64,000 bases of DNA from Clostridium sp. K13. Its GTDB lineage: Bacteria > Bacillota > Clostridia > Clostridiales > Clostridiaceae. This document shows, piece by piece, positions 1 to 8,620 of the stretch (its first letter is position 1; each line of letters opens with the position of its first letter). Position numbers and translations under genes: made by a program. The DNA lies in assembly GCF_019734195.1 (NCBI RefSeq), contig NZ_JAASHM010000013.1, positions 1 to 64,000 on the forward strand. Direction: 5' to 3'. The notes beneath the pieces were generated by a model. The model had not been told where the DNA came from. It worked only from the letters and a program-made list of their open reading frames with translations, and did not search any database.

Positions 1-28
1 AGTGTATAAAATTTTGAACAATTAAAAA

Positions 29-75
29 GGAGTTGTATTCAGACTGAATTTATTAATTCAATCTGATACAGCTCC
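29..75 (-). terminator. Rho-independent terminator after the hydrolase gene
   Basis: A stem of about 20 bp with one bulge and a TATT loop. On the minus strand it is followed by a T tract at 24-28. It lies 22 bases past the stop codon of the minus-strand hydrolase gene and could also end transcription arriving from the left of the window. Confidence 0.85.
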
Positions 76-97
76 TTCATTTTAATTATATTGAATT

Positions 98-880
98 TTA
101 TATTTTTTTCATTCTAACATCTGCAATTAATGGATAATGATCAGATGGATATTTTCCATTTATATTATCTTTAATAATGTCAACATCAACTATTTCTAGC
201 TCTTTACTAACAAAAATATAATCAATATGAAGACCCTTTTCTTTACCTTTAAATCTACTCATAGTTGATTTACTATACAATTCTTTCTTTACTTCTTGAA
301 CTGCTACAAATCTATCTGTACTATATTCTCCTGAGGCAAACTTCTTAATAACCTTGCTATCCGGAGTTGCATTAAAGTCTCCCATTATAATTACAGGTAA
401 TTTTTCTTCTTTACGGTTTTTTTCAACGATTTCTCCTAATTTCTTTAATCCAAAATCCCTAGCTTGTGGTAAAAGACAATCTAAATGTGTATTATATACT
501 CTTACTTTTTCCCCATCCTTTGTCTCTACTACTGCTGTTGTACATATTCTAGGATATAAAGAATACCAAAGTTGACTTCCTACCTTATCTGGGCTCTTTG
601 ACAACCAAAATGTCTTATGTTTTAAGATATTATGATTCTCTTGAATAAACAAATTATTCCTCTCTGAAAAAAACTTTTTGCTTCTTGCACTACCTACAAT
701 ACTATAATGTTTTATATTTGAAGTTATATCCTCATACATTTTATTTGTTACTTCTTGAACTCCTATAATATCACAATTATACTTTTCTATTATCTCATAA
801 ACTATGTGCTTTCTATTATCCCATCTATTTTTAAAATCTAAAATAAAATCACTTCTCAAATTAAAAGACATTACTCTCAT
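98..880 (-). CDS. Endonuclease/exonuclease/phosphatase family hydrolase
   Basis: This 260-residue protein has the metal-dependent EEP fold used by DNases, sphingomyelinases and phosphoinositide phosphatases. The family motifs are in order: SFNLRSD at the N-terminus, the metal-binding QE around residue 43, NTHLD at 130-134, GDFN at 167-170 and SDHYP near 246. There is no signal peptide, so it probably acts in the cytosol on a phosphodiester or phosphomonoester. I chose the ATG at 880 because GAGGAGA lies 7 bases upstream; an ATG 15 bases earlier overlaps that ribosome-binding site. The substrate cannot be told from sequence. It is monocistronic with its own terminator. Confidence 0.85.
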   Translation of the reverse strand: MRVMSFNLRSDFILDFKNRWDNRKHIVYEIIEKYNCDIIGVQEVTNKMYEDITSNIKHYSIVGSARSKKFFSERNNLFIQENHNILKHKTFWLSKSPDKVGSQLWYSLYPRICTTAVVETKDGEKVRVYNTHLDCLLPQARDFGLKKLGEIVEKNRKEEKLPVIIMGDFNATPDSKVIKKFASGEYSTDRFVAVQEVKKELYSKSTMSRFKGKEKGLHIDYIFVSKELEIVDVDIIKDNINGKYPSDHYPLIADVRMKKI

Positions 881-1080
881 AATCATTCTCCTCATATCAA
901 TTTTATATCAAATTTATTATACTCCTTTTCACTCCAATTAAAACTATTAACTTTTTATTAATTGCTTGTGAAATTATTTACATATTGTATAATAATATTA
1001 TATCGGACTAGCTTTTGCTAGTTTTTACTTTAAATATTATAATAAACTTTACTTAAACAATGCAATTAATGGAGGATTTT

Positions 1081-1920
1081 ATGAGAAAAAATTTAAACAA
1101 AAATACTATTATTTTATTGTCTATAGCTGCAATCTCCTTAATATCAAGTATTTTTATAGGAATGCAATTAGCTATTATTTTATTCTTGCTATTATTTCTA
1201 TGCTACTTAATTGTAACAAAAAAACATTATATTAAGGTATTTAAGGGTACAAAGGCATATAAATTAGAAGATTATCAAACTGCATTAGAATGTTATAGAG
1301 ATGCTGCTATGTCATCATGGGCTAATGCTCCAATAATAACTAACTATTTAATTTGTGAATTAAAATACGGTAAACCATCTTTAGCTCAAGAATACATAAA
1401 TGAAAATTTAAAATCTAAGATAGTGAAACCTCTTGAATCAACAAATTTAGAAGTTACAAAAGCAATTGTTACTTGGAAAACTAGTTCTAAAGAAGAAGCA
1501 ATAAATTCTTTAAAAAATTTGCTAGAAAATAATAAGAATACTTATATTTATGAAACACTAACCTCTTTATTATTGTGTTCTAATAGATTTGATGAAGCAA
1601 ATGAATATATTACTGAGGCAATGGAATTTAATTCTGATAATAATATTATTAAATCTAACTATGCGGAAATATGCTATAAACTTAAAAAGTTTGATGAAGC
1701 AAAAAAATACTTTGAACCTTTAATAGATTTAAATGTTCGCTTTATTGAACCTTACTACTATACTGCATTAATAGAAAATAAAAATGGAAACTTTGAAAAA
1801 TCAATTGACTTACTAAGAAAAGCTCAAGGTTTAAATGAGTCTTTAGTAAGTTTAATAAGTCAAAATGATGTTGAACAAGCTCTTAATTCTGTTATGGTAA
1901 AATCATTAAATTCTATATAA
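1081..1920 (+). CDS. TPR-repeat membrane protein
   Basis: The 279-residue product opens with two closely spaced hydrophobic segments (about residues 9-27 and 29-45) and then tetratricopeptide-like helical pairs (for example YKLEDYQTALECYRDAA, NRFDEANEYITEAME and KKFDEAKKYFEPLI). It is probably a membrane-anchored scaffold with the TPR domain in the cytosol. The ATG at 1081 is 4 bases after GGAGG; earlier in-frame ATGs lack a ribosome-binding site. It stands alone between two terminators. No enzymatic motif is visible and the partner is unknown. Confidence 0.75.
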   Translation: MRKNLNKNTIILLSIAAISLISSIFIGMQLAIILFLLLFLCYLIVTKKHYIKVFKGTKAYKLEDYQTALECYRDAAMSSWANAPIITNYLICELKYGKPSLAQEYINENLKSKIVKPLESTNLEVTKAIVTWKTSSKEEAINSLKNLLENNKNTYIYETLTSLLLCSNRFDEANEYITEAMEFNSDNNIIKSNYAEICYKLKKFDEAKKYFEPLIDLNVRFIEPYYYTALIENKNGNFEKSIDLLRKAQGLNESLVSLISQNDVEQALNSVMVKSLNSI

Positions 1921-1925
1921 CTAAA

Positions 1926-1964
1926 AAAATATGATGACTTTATAATAAGTTATCATATTTTTTT
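1926..1964 (+). terminator. Terminator after the TPR gene
   Basis: A 15-bp stem with one mismatch and a 6-base loop, followed by a run of T on the plus strand, just past the TPR gene's stop. Confidence 0.8.
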
Positions 1965-1971
1965 ATATTAA

Positions 1972-2000
1972 AAGAGCTATAGAATAAGTCTATAGCTCTT
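1972..2000 (-). terminator. Terminator after the small zinc-ribbon gene
   Basis: The arms AAGAGCTATAG and CTATAGCTCTT pair perfectly and are followed on the minus strand by a T-rich stretch. It ends the small minus-strand gene at 2019-2174. Confidence 0.75.
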
Positions 2001-2018
2001 AAGAAACATACTTTATAA

Positions 2019-2174
2019 TTATCTTCTATTATTTTGTTGTTTCTTAGCTTTTCTACAAGAAGGACATCTTGTTGGTTCATTTTCAAATCCTTTTTCCTTG
2101 TAAAATTCTTGTTCTCCTTCTGTGAAAACAAACTCATTTCCACAATCTCTACATGTTAATGTTTTGTCTGACAT
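2019..2174 (-). CDS. Small zinc-ribbon protein (zf-trcl type)
   Basis: A 51-residue protein with two CxxC knuckles, CRDCG near the start and CPSCR near residue 40, spaced as in the probable zinc-binding (zf-trcl) family of small clostridial proteins. The end is basic (KAKKQQNNRR). GGAGG lies 7 bases upstream of the ATG at 2174 and a terminator follows, so it is a real gene despite its size. The four cysteines probably bind one zinc; a nucleic-acid role is only a guess. Confidence 0.85.
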   Translation of the reverse strand: MSDKTLTCRDCGNEFVFTEGEQEFYKEKGFENEPTRCPSCRKAKKQQNNRR

Positions 2175-2316
2175 TTAAAATTCCTCCATATTATGAAAGG
2201 TTTAAACAAAAATAACAACAAAATAATAAATTATTAGTTACCGTTTGTATACCTTCCGTGTCTTTACATTATAATAGTATAGACACTTTTAAAAATTATA
2301 TACATAATTAATAATA

Positions 2317-3480
2317 TTATTTATATTTTTCTGTTTCTACAGGTAATCCTTTTTTGCTTAACTTATTCTCTATAATTTCCTTAATTATAGAATAGAATAT
2401 TGCAAATAAAGGAACTCCTACTACCATCCCTACAAATCCCATAAATTTAGCTGCAACTAATAATGAGAATAATATCCAAAATGCAGATATTCCAATTGAA
2501 TCTCCAAGTATTTTAGGCCCAATTATATTTCCATCAATTTGTTGAATTACAATTATAATTATAACAAACCATAATGCTTGTATTGGAGATACAAATAATA
2601 TAATTATTGCTGCTGGTATTCCACCAATAAATGGTCCAAAGAATGGAATAATATTAGTAACCCCAATTATTACTGAAATTAATAATATATATGGCATTTT
2701 AAATATACTTAATATTATAAATGTTAATACACCTATTATAAATGAATCTAAAATTTTACCCCCAATAAATCTACTAAATGTCATATTACTTTGAGTTGCT
2801 AATCTTAAAATAAATTTAGCTTTTTCTTCTGAACATAAGGCATATACAATTTTTTTACCTAATGCCATAAATTTTTCTTTATCTATTAATATATAAATAG
2901 ACACTATTATTCCTATTATTATATTTAATATGCTAGATGTTGCCCCTACCACAAAATTTCCTATCACTGGTACTAAATTACTTAATATTGTTATAATATA
3001 TGTAATTGCTTCCCCGAACTTATCAGTAATTAAATTAATATATTCTGGCTGTAAATTTAAATTATCAACTATATCATTAGTAAACTTTGTTACATCATTT
3101 ACATATTCCGGTATGTTATTTACTAGTCCAATAATACTATCCATTAATTGAGGTAACACAAATTGTATAAATAAATATGTAATTATACTTGCAGTTATAT
3201 ACGTTAATAGTAATCCTATACCCCTTTTACCTGACTTTTTTAACTTATTAAAAGCTTCATGTGATAATATATAATCCTCATAAAATCTTAAAATAAAATT
3301 TAATAAATAAGCTAATGCTCCTCCTATAATAAATGGCTGTAATGTTCCCATAAAATCACTAATACTTGATTTTATTGTGCTCATCTGTGAAATTCCTAAA
3401 TACAAAAGAATGCTTCCACAAATAACCAAAAATGCATATATTGCTATTGTTGCATATTTATTATTCCAATTTATTTTCAT
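2317..3480 (-). CDS. AI-2E family transporter (PerM/YtvI-like)
   Basis: The 387-residue polytopic membrane protein has the layout of the AI-2E/UPF0118 family: two N-terminal helices, a further helix pair, a soluble stretch around residues 125-160, then a C-terminal helical bundle. The family-typical GVTNIIPFFGPFIGGIPA and QQIDGNIIGPKILGDSIG are present near residues 270-330. Members include sporulation-linked YtvI and Na+/H+ antiporters, so the substrate is open despite the family name. GGAGG precedes the ATG, and it is not in an operon. Confidence 0.88.
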   Translation of the reverse strand: MKINWNNKYATIAIYAFLVICGSILLYLGISQMSTIKSSISDFMGTLQPFIIGGALAYLLNFILRFYEDYILSHEAFNKLKKSGKRGIGLLLTYITASIITYLFIQFVLPQLMDSIIGLVNNIPEYVNDVTKFTNDIVDNLNLQPEYINLITDKFGEAITYIITILSNLVPVIGNFVVGATSSILNIIIGIIVSIYILIDKEKFMALGKKIVYALCSEEKAKFILRLATQSNMTFSRFIGGKILDSFIIGVLTFIILSIFKMPYILLISVIIGVTNIIPFFGPFIGGIPAAIIILFVSPIQALWFVIIIIVIQQIDGNIIGPKILGDSIGISAFWILFSLLVAAKFMGFVGMVVGVPLFAIFYSIIKEIIENKLSKKGLPVETEKYK

Positions 3481-3589
3481 TTTTGTCCTCCATATTATAA
3501 AATAGTAATTTTATTTTAACATACTTTACATTAAAATTTTATTAATATTTTCTAAAGTTAATTATTTATTTAAATTAAATCCTAATAAA

Positions 3590-3619
3590 AAAAGTCAGCA
3601 ATAAATATTACTGACTTTT
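3590..3619 (-). terminator. Terminator after the amino-acid permease
   Basis: AAAAGTCAG and CTGACTTTT form a hairpin 10 bases past the minus-strand permease stop. On the minus strand it is followed by a T run. Confidence 0.75.
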
Positions 3620-3629
3620 CCATTTAAAT

Positions 3630-4949
3630 TTATCCTAATTTATTTTTATGATAATTATATATATATATAGGTATACCTATTAACATTAATATGAATCCCC
3701 ACATAACAGTTTCTGCACCAGAACCATATATAGTCCAAATAACATAGACGAATGCCAATAAAGGTAATATAGACTTTTTAATAAATATCTTAAGATTAAA
3801 TTTATTTTCTTCTTTAAAAGCAAGCATCATTTCTGCTGCTATACTTAAAATATAAACTGGCAGATAAGAAAGTGTTGCTAGTATTGTTATAAATGTAAAT
3901 GCATCAACCATTCCCTTTTGAAAATTCATTACTAATAATATATTAACTAATACTGATCCAAATATTAATGAATTTATTGGTGTTCCAGTCTTTTCATTTA
4001 GCTTTCCAAAAAACTTAGGAAATACACCATCAACTCCTGCTGCATACCCAACTCTAGCGGTAGATAAAAGCCATCCAATTACTGTTCCTAAAATACAAAC
4101 AACAACAGCAATTGTTAATACCTTACCAACACCACTTCCTAGAGCATTAGTAAGTATATCGGTAAGAGGTGCTGAACTTTGCGCAAGTTCTGAATTACTC
4201 ATAGCTCCCATACTACCTATACTTATTAATAAATATATTATTGCTGCTATTAAAAGTCCATAAATTGTACTCTTTCTTACATTCTTCTCTGGATCTTTTA
4301 GCTCTCCAGCTGCTACTGTTGCACTTTCAAGACCTATAAATGCCCAAAGTGTTGATGTTGCTGCTAATGGAATTGTACTAATTCCCTTTCCCTCCGGATA
4401 CATTGGTAATATATTTGCTTTATCAAAATTTAAAAATGCAACTATTATAAATAATCCAAAGAACCCTATTTTGAATACAGTAACAAAAGATTGAATTTTC
4501 CCTGCTTTTTTTACTCCAGCAATATTTATAAATGTAAAAATCCATAAAATTGCACTTGAAAATATTATTGATACTAATGGATTATTTAATGCTGGAATCA
4601 CTGCTGATGCATAACTAGTAATAGCAACTATTATAGCTGCATTTCCAATCCATGATCCATTCCAATAAAGCCATGCACTTAAAAATCCTGCAAAATCTCC
4701 AAAAGCTTCCTTAGTATATTGATAAGCGCCTCCTGTTGATGGATACTTTGTTCCAAGATTTGCAAATGATATAGCAATTAATATAGAACCAAGTGTTGTT
4801 AAAATCCATGCAATTATTGTAGCTCCTGGCCCTGAAACCTGTGCTAATGTTGATGGTAACATAAATACTCCAGAACCAATCATATTACCACAAACAAGCA
4901 TTGTAGCCATAAAAAGACTAATTTCCTTTTTTAAACTCTTGTTTTCCAT
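3630..4949 (-). CDS. APC amino-acid permease, lysine-regulated
   Basis: The 439-residue product matches the length and helix pattern of APC antiporters such as AdiC, PotE and YvsH. The N-terminal signature GNMIGSGVFMLPSTLA in helix 1 is the substrate-carboxylate loop of this family, and about 12 hydrophobic segments follow. The ATG at 4949 is chosen because AAAGGAGG precedes it; the frame is open 31 codons further up but runs through the riboswitch terminator. The gene is preceded by a lysine riboswitch with a terminator, so I infer a lysine importer or lysine-exchanging antiporter. Exact substrate and direction are inferred from regulation, not from transport residues. Confidence 0.88.
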   Translation of the reverse strand: MENKSLKKEISLFMATMLVCGNMIGSGVFMLPSTLAQVSGPGATIIAWILTTLGSILIAISFANLGTKYPSTGGAYQYTKEAFGDFAGFLSAWLYWNGSWIGNAAIIVAITSYASAVIPALNNPLVSIIFSSAILWIFTFINIAGVKKAGKIQSFVTVFKIGFFGLFIIVAFLNFDKANILPMYPEGKGISTIPLAATSTLWAFIGLESATVAAGELKDPEKNVRKSTIYGLLIAAIIYLLISIGSMGAMSNSELAQSSAPLTDILTNALGSGVGKVLTIAVVVCILGTVIGWLLSTARVGYAAGVDGVFPKFFGKLNEKTGTPINSLIFGSVLVNILLVMNFQKGMVDAFTFITILATLSYLPVYILSIAAEMMLAFKEENKFNLKIFIKKSILPLLAFVYVIWTIYGSGAETVMWGFILMLIGIPIYIYNYHKNKLG

Positions 4950-4970
4950 TTTTCCTCCTTTGTTTGGGGT

Positions 4971-5003
4971 AAAAAAATAAGCCCAAAGGCTAATCTTTGA
5001 GCT
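4971..5003 (-). terminator. Riboswitch-controlled terminator
   Basis: On the minus strand a 9-bp stem (AGCTCAAAG with CTTTGGGCT) is followed by TATTTTTTT, directly before the permease ribosome-binding site. The 5' arm contains CAAAGAT, the exact complement of ATCTTTG in the riboswitch P1 3' strand, so terminator and antiterminator are mutually exclusive. Confidence 0.88.
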
Positions 5004-5026
5004 TGTACTTACTAATAAACAAACAC

Positions 5027-5195
5027 AAAGATAGCTCTCCACAATTATTATTGTGACAGTTTTGCATATATTTTATACAAACCCAATATATAGATTTAAA
5101 GCATAGTCCATATACTTCGGCAATATTACCTTTCATATTAATTCATCGTGCTTATCTCCTTAATATTACTATTTAATATTGCAACCTCTATCTTT
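5027..5195 (-). promoter_or_regulatory. Lysine riboswitch (L box)
   Basis: Read on the minus strand, the conserved parts of the lysine aptamer are in order: AAAGATAGAGG at the 5' end, GAAAGG, GCCGAAG, CTGTCAC, and GTGGAGAGCTATCTTT at the 3' end. P1 is formed by AAAGATAG (5188-5195) and CTATCTTT (5027-5034). With the downstream terminator the layout is a transcriptional OFF switch: bound lysine holds P1, releases the terminator arm, and shuts the permease. Assignment is from motif recall; a covariance search was not run. Confidence 0.9.
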
Positions 5196-5387
5196 ACCCT
5201 ATTTCTAATTAAAATATAAAACTCAAAATACTTTTTTTCGACATTTTACTACACATGTAATTTTAACAACTTTTAAATAAATGTCAACCTGCTTTATATC
5301 TATATATGTAACTACAATTTTATAAAATCATATTATATATACTAGGTGTAAAACACCCAAAATTCAAATGATAAAGGAGATTATAAG
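5196..5387 (+). promoter_or_regulatory. Divergent promoter region with a possible sigma-K promoter
   Basis: This AT-rich stretch must hold the start of the riboswitch transcript on the minus strand and the promoter of the beta-propeller gene on the plus strand. On the plus strand, AC at 5311-5312, a 16-base spacer and CATATTATA at 5329-5337 fit the sigma-K pattern AC-N16-CATANNNTA. The match is loose in such AT-rich DNA. A ribosome-binding site AAAGGAGA precedes the ATG at 5388. Confidence 0.35.
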
Positions 5388-6893
5388 ATGTACTCTTTTA
5401 AAAACACCACCCCAACAAACGGATTTGATTCCAATAATTTTAACAACTGTAGACAAAATAATTATGCTTGGTCAATAGCTCAATTAGGAGAATATATTTA
5501 TATTGGTACTGGTAGAAATATAGTTTATAATATTATAAATAATATTTCCCCTGACAGTATTACTCCACTCTCAACCACTCCAACCGTAGCTAATAATTCA
5601 CCTGAAATTTGGCGATATAAACAAAATGATTCTATTTCCTGGGAAAAAGTTTACACTGTTCCAAAATATCTTCAAGTATCCGGTATTAGATTCATAGTTT
5701 CCCATAAACCCTTTAATGGAAATAAATATCTTTATGCCTCTAGTTATGGTGGAAATTTAAAAATATTCAAATCTACCAACGGAGTAAACTGGTTTCCTAT
5801 TTCAGATATAGTTCTTAAAGGGACTTCATCTAGAGCAATGATAAGCCATAAGGGTAAATTATACATTGCTACTATTGATGAAATGAATCCTACTAATACA
5901 CCTTCTTTATATAGTAGTGTAGATCCGGAAATATATCCTTGGGAAGATGTTATAGACTCTAGTAATCCATTATATGATAAATCAAAAAATCCTAATGGTT
6001 CTATAAGTGAAATGATAGTTTTTAATGATAAAATTTACGTTTCTACTAATAATCCTAATGGTGTTCAAGTTTGGAGAACAAATGATTCTACACCAAAATT
6101 AAATGACTGGACATTAATTGTTGATAATGGATTTGGAGATGCAGCAAATCAATATACTCTAAGTATGGGAATTTATAAGAATTATCTATATGTAAGCGGT
6201 ACTAAAAGCCTTCCACTTTCTTGGCTTTCTCCAATAGGATGCGATATAATAAGAATTTCAACTAACGATAATTGGCAATTAGTTGTAGGCAGTAGACCAA
6301 TAATCCCTTCTACTCCATCAAAAGGAGTAAGAACTAATAGTTTATCTAAATTAAACTCTGGATTTAACAATCCATTTAACGTATATGCATGGCAAATTAA
6401 AGAATATCATGGTAAATTGCTTGTTAGTACTTTTGACGCTTCAACTAATATGGAACTTATCTTAGAAACTTTAACTACAAATAGAGTGGAGCTTGAAAAT
6501 AAAATTGGTATAGATACAACTAATTCTCTTATAAAATTATATCAATCTATAGTTTCACAATTAAATAATATTAGATATCCTTTTGGGTTTGATATCTATG
6601 AATCTGTTGATGGTATTAACTTCACACCTGTATTCCTAAATGGCTTTGCTAATAGATACAATTATGGTGGAAGAACCCTATTTGTAGATTCCTCTGATAA
6701 TCTTTACATTGGAACAGCTAATCCATTTCAAGGTTGTGAAGTCTGGAAAGCTAAATTTAAATCTAATAACTCTTGCTGTTATTCAAACCAAAAAAATTAT
6801 AGATGTCTAGTATCAATAAAAAAAGAAATTAATGATAGCTTTGAATTACTAGATAAGTATATTCCAACACTTTTAGATCTTATTTCTAAATAA
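5388..6893 (+). CDS. Predicted beta-propeller protein of unknown function
   Basis: The 501-residue protein has repeated blade-like units of about 60-80 residues, with strands such as LGEYIYIGTGR, KYLYASSYGGNLKIFKSTNG, HKGKLYIATIDE, FNDKIYVSTNNPNGVQVWRT and SDNLYIGTANPFQGCEVWKA. The recurring 'LYIGT...G.EVW' motif is seen in secreted and coat-associated propeller proteins. There is no signal peptide or membrane segment. A two-cysteine CCYSNQK stretch and a helical tail follow the last blade. A possible sigma-K promoter lies upstream, which would make it a mother-cell protein; that is inference. I do not recognise a characterised homologue. Confidence 0.7.
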   Translation: MYSFKNTTPTNGFDSNNFNNCRQNNYAWSIAQLGEYIYIGTGRNIVYNIINNISPDSITPLSTTPTVANNSPEIWRYKQNDSISWEKVYTVPKYLQVSGIRFIVSHKPFNGNKYLYASSYGGNLKIFKSTNGVNWFPISDIVLKGTSSRAMISHKGKLYIATIDEMNPTNTPSLYSSVDPEIYPWEDVIDSSNPLYDKSKNPNGSISEMIVFNDKIYVSTNNPNGVQVWRTNDSTPKLNDWTLIVDNGFGDAANQYTLSMGIYKNYLYVSGTKSLPLSWLSPIGCDIIRISTNDNWQLVVGSRPIIPSTPSKGVRTNSLSKLNSGFNNPFNVYAWQIKEYHGKLLVSTFDASTNMELILETLTTNRVELENKIGIDTTNSLIKLYQSIVSQLNNIRYPFGFDIYESVDGINFTPVFLNGFANRYNYGGRTLFVDSSDNLYIGTANPFQGCEVWKAKFKSNNSCCYSNQKNYRCLVSIKKEINDSFELLDKYIPTLLDLISK

Positions 6894-6918
6894 AATTATA
6901 ATATTTTTTAAAATTAAA

Positions 6919-6955
6919 AATCACCTAATAAGCTTCTTACACTTATTAGGTGATT
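6919..6955 (+). terminator. Bidirectional terminator, propeller / radical SAM
   Basis: A perfect 14-bp stem (AATCACCTAATAAG with its complement) lies between the convergent propeller and radical SAM genes, with T-rich flanks on both strands. Confidence 0.85.
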
Positions 6956-6969
6956 TCTTCTCTTTAATA

Positions 6970-7845
6970 CTATTTTTTAAACCTAGTAGCATATCCACAT
7001 TTTTGACATAAACTTTCTACTGCTACTCTTCTTGAAAAACCATTATATATATTGGTGGCTCTTTCTCCATTTAATATATCTTCTAATGTCTTTTCAAAAA
7101 CATTTCCCAATTCTAGATTTCCGTCACTATCTAAACAACAAGGTACAACTGTACCATCTGCTAAAATTCCTATTTGATTTCTAAGCCCATGACAAAAAAC
7201 ATTTTCTCCTAAAGTATCAATTTTTATATCTGGCCATTGAAACTTTTCTGCCATATTTAAATATACCTTATCTTTTAATTTAATTTTATTAGACTCCTGA
7301 AGCTTTTCTGACAATGAAAATTCAAGTCCTAAATTTTCTTCAATGATTTTTAAAATCTCTTTATTTAAATTATTCTCGCCTCTCAAATCTTCACTATCCA
7401 TATTCCATAATCTTATAGCACAAATTATATTACTATTTTCTCTTGCCTTAATTATGAAATCAGTAACATTATTTAAGTATTCTTCTAGTTCTACGGTTTT
7501 TTTATTAGCTTCAAAGCTATGAAGTGATATATTTACTTGCCTAACAGCATTTGAATTTATAATTTTATCTCCAACCTTATTTAACAAAGTTCCATTAGTT
7601 GTTAAATTAACATGAAGACCTTTTTCTTTACTTTCTTTTAAAAAATATTCTATATTTTCATGTAATAAAGGCTCTCCCATTAAATGAAAATATATATGGT
7701 CTGTAAAAGGCTTTACTTGCTCAAGTATATAAGTAAATTCTTCTTTATTCATAAATTTATATTTTCTTTTAGTCTTTGGACAAAAGTTACAACTCAAATT
7801 ACAAACATTTGTAATTTCTATATAAACCTTTTTAAACTTTCTCAT
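6970..7845 (-). CDS. Radical SAM / SPASM domain protein
   Basis: The 291-residue enzyme carries the CxxxCxxC iron-sulphur motif of radical SAM proteins at C15, C19 and C22, the SAM-binding MGEP region near residue 57 and the LTTNGTLL strand near 80. The C-terminal part has SPASM-type cysteines: VFCHG, PCCLDSDG...LGNV, and LCQKCGY near the end. SPASM proteins modify peptides or mature enzymes, but no precursor peptide or partner enzyme lies nearby, so the substrate is unknown. The ribosome-binding site is AAGGAGA. The gene upstream (thioredoxin-like) is separated by its own terminator. Confidence 0.88.
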   Translation of the reverse strand: MRKFKKVYIEITNVCNLSCNFCPKTKRKYKFMNKEEFTYILEQVKPFTDHIYFHLMGEPLLHENIEYFLKESKEKGLHVNLTTNGTLLNKVGDKIINSNAVRQVNISLHSFEANKKTVELEEYLNNVTDFIIKARENSNIICAIRLWNMDSEDLRGENNLNKEILKIIEENLGLEFSLSEKLQESNKIKLKDKVYLNMAEKFQWPDIKIDTLGENVFCHGLRNQIGILADGTVVPCCLDSDGNLELGNVFEKTLEDILNGERATNIYNGFSRRVAVESLCQKCGYATRFKK

Positions 7846-7866
7846 TTGTTATCTTCTCCTTATATA

Positions 7867-7894
7867 AAAACATAGGAGGCTTCTCCTATGTTTT
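7867..7894 (-). terminator. Terminator after the thioredoxin-like gene
   Basis: A perfect 12-bp stem, AAAACATAGGAG with its complement and a 4-base loop, followed by T-rich minus-strand sequence. It sits between the thioredoxin-like stop and the radical SAM start. Confidence 0.88.
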
Positions 7895-7896
7895 AA

Positions 7897-8427
7897 TTAC
7901 TTATCTAATCTTTTAAATGATATATACTCATACTTTTTACCAGTAATAAGTTTAATTAAATCTAACTGAATTAGATTATTATATCTTCCATTTCTCATCT
8001 CATCAATTATTTCTTGTGTTTTCTCCTTAGGATTACTTATTAAAATATCCTTTACTCCTTTAGGAAATTCTACAAACTTTCTTATTACATTCTTTTCATT
8101 ATCTAGAACTATAATAGCTGGTACTTTCAACTCTCCACATAAATTGTTTAATAATTCTTCATTATCTTTTTTCAATAAAAATCTTACTTTAATATTATCA
8201 TTAAACTGGGAAAGTTTTATTAAAAATGGTAATATTGTTGCTGAATCCTTACACATAGTTGAAGTTATAACTAATATTCTAACAGGTTTATTTAAAGTTA
8301 TTATATCTCTTAGTCCCTCTTCTAAAATTTGGCCTTGGTCATATAACTCATTGATAAATACCATTTCCTCTTCATTAGCGTTACTTAAATATTCCTCATA
8401 ATCCATTAGATCAACATCTGTTAACAT
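7897..8427 (-). CDS. Thioredoxin-fold protein without CxxC
   Basis: The 176-residue protein has a thioredoxin-like core: a strand PVRILVITSTMCKDSATILPFL where the active-site loop should be, then KVRFLLKKDNEELL, then the cis-proline-like KVPAIIVLDNEKNVIRKFVEFPKG. Only the first cysteine of the usual CxxC remains (TMCKDS), so it is not a classical dithiol oxidoreductase; a monothiol or binding role is possible. The N-terminal 50 residues are acidic and helical. GGGGAGA precedes the ATG. It is on the same strand as the radical SAM gene but ends at its own terminator. Confidence 0.72.
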   Translation of the reverse strand: MLTDVDLMDYEEYLSNANEEEMVFINELYDQGQILEEGLRDIITLNKPVRILVITSTMCKDSATILPFLIKLSQFNDNIKVRFLLKKDNEELLNNLCGELKVPAIIVLDNEKNVIRKFVEFPKGVKDILISNPKEKTQEIIDEMRNGRYNNLIQLDLIKLITGKKYEYISFKRLDK

Positions 8428-8620
8428 ACTTTCTCCCCTAAATAAATATATCTTTTTTCTAAAATAAACTAGTTATTTTTTGTTTTTTATATACCAATTA
8501 ATATTATCATATTTATTTAATTATTTCTACTAACCTTAATATTTCAAACCAAATACTTGTAATAATATTCCTATATTGATATAATTAAAAATAATTTTTA
8601 TATAATTTAGGAGGTATATT

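Noticed and set aside
1940-2143. 67-codon minus-strand frame over the small zinc-ribbon gene
   Set aside because: It lacks a ribosome-binding site and overlaps, in another frame, the 51-residue CxxC protein that has one.
4960-5200. T-box leader before the amino-acid permease
   Set aside because: No T-box AGGGTGG core or specifier loop is present; the conserved blocks and P1 match the lysine riboswitch.
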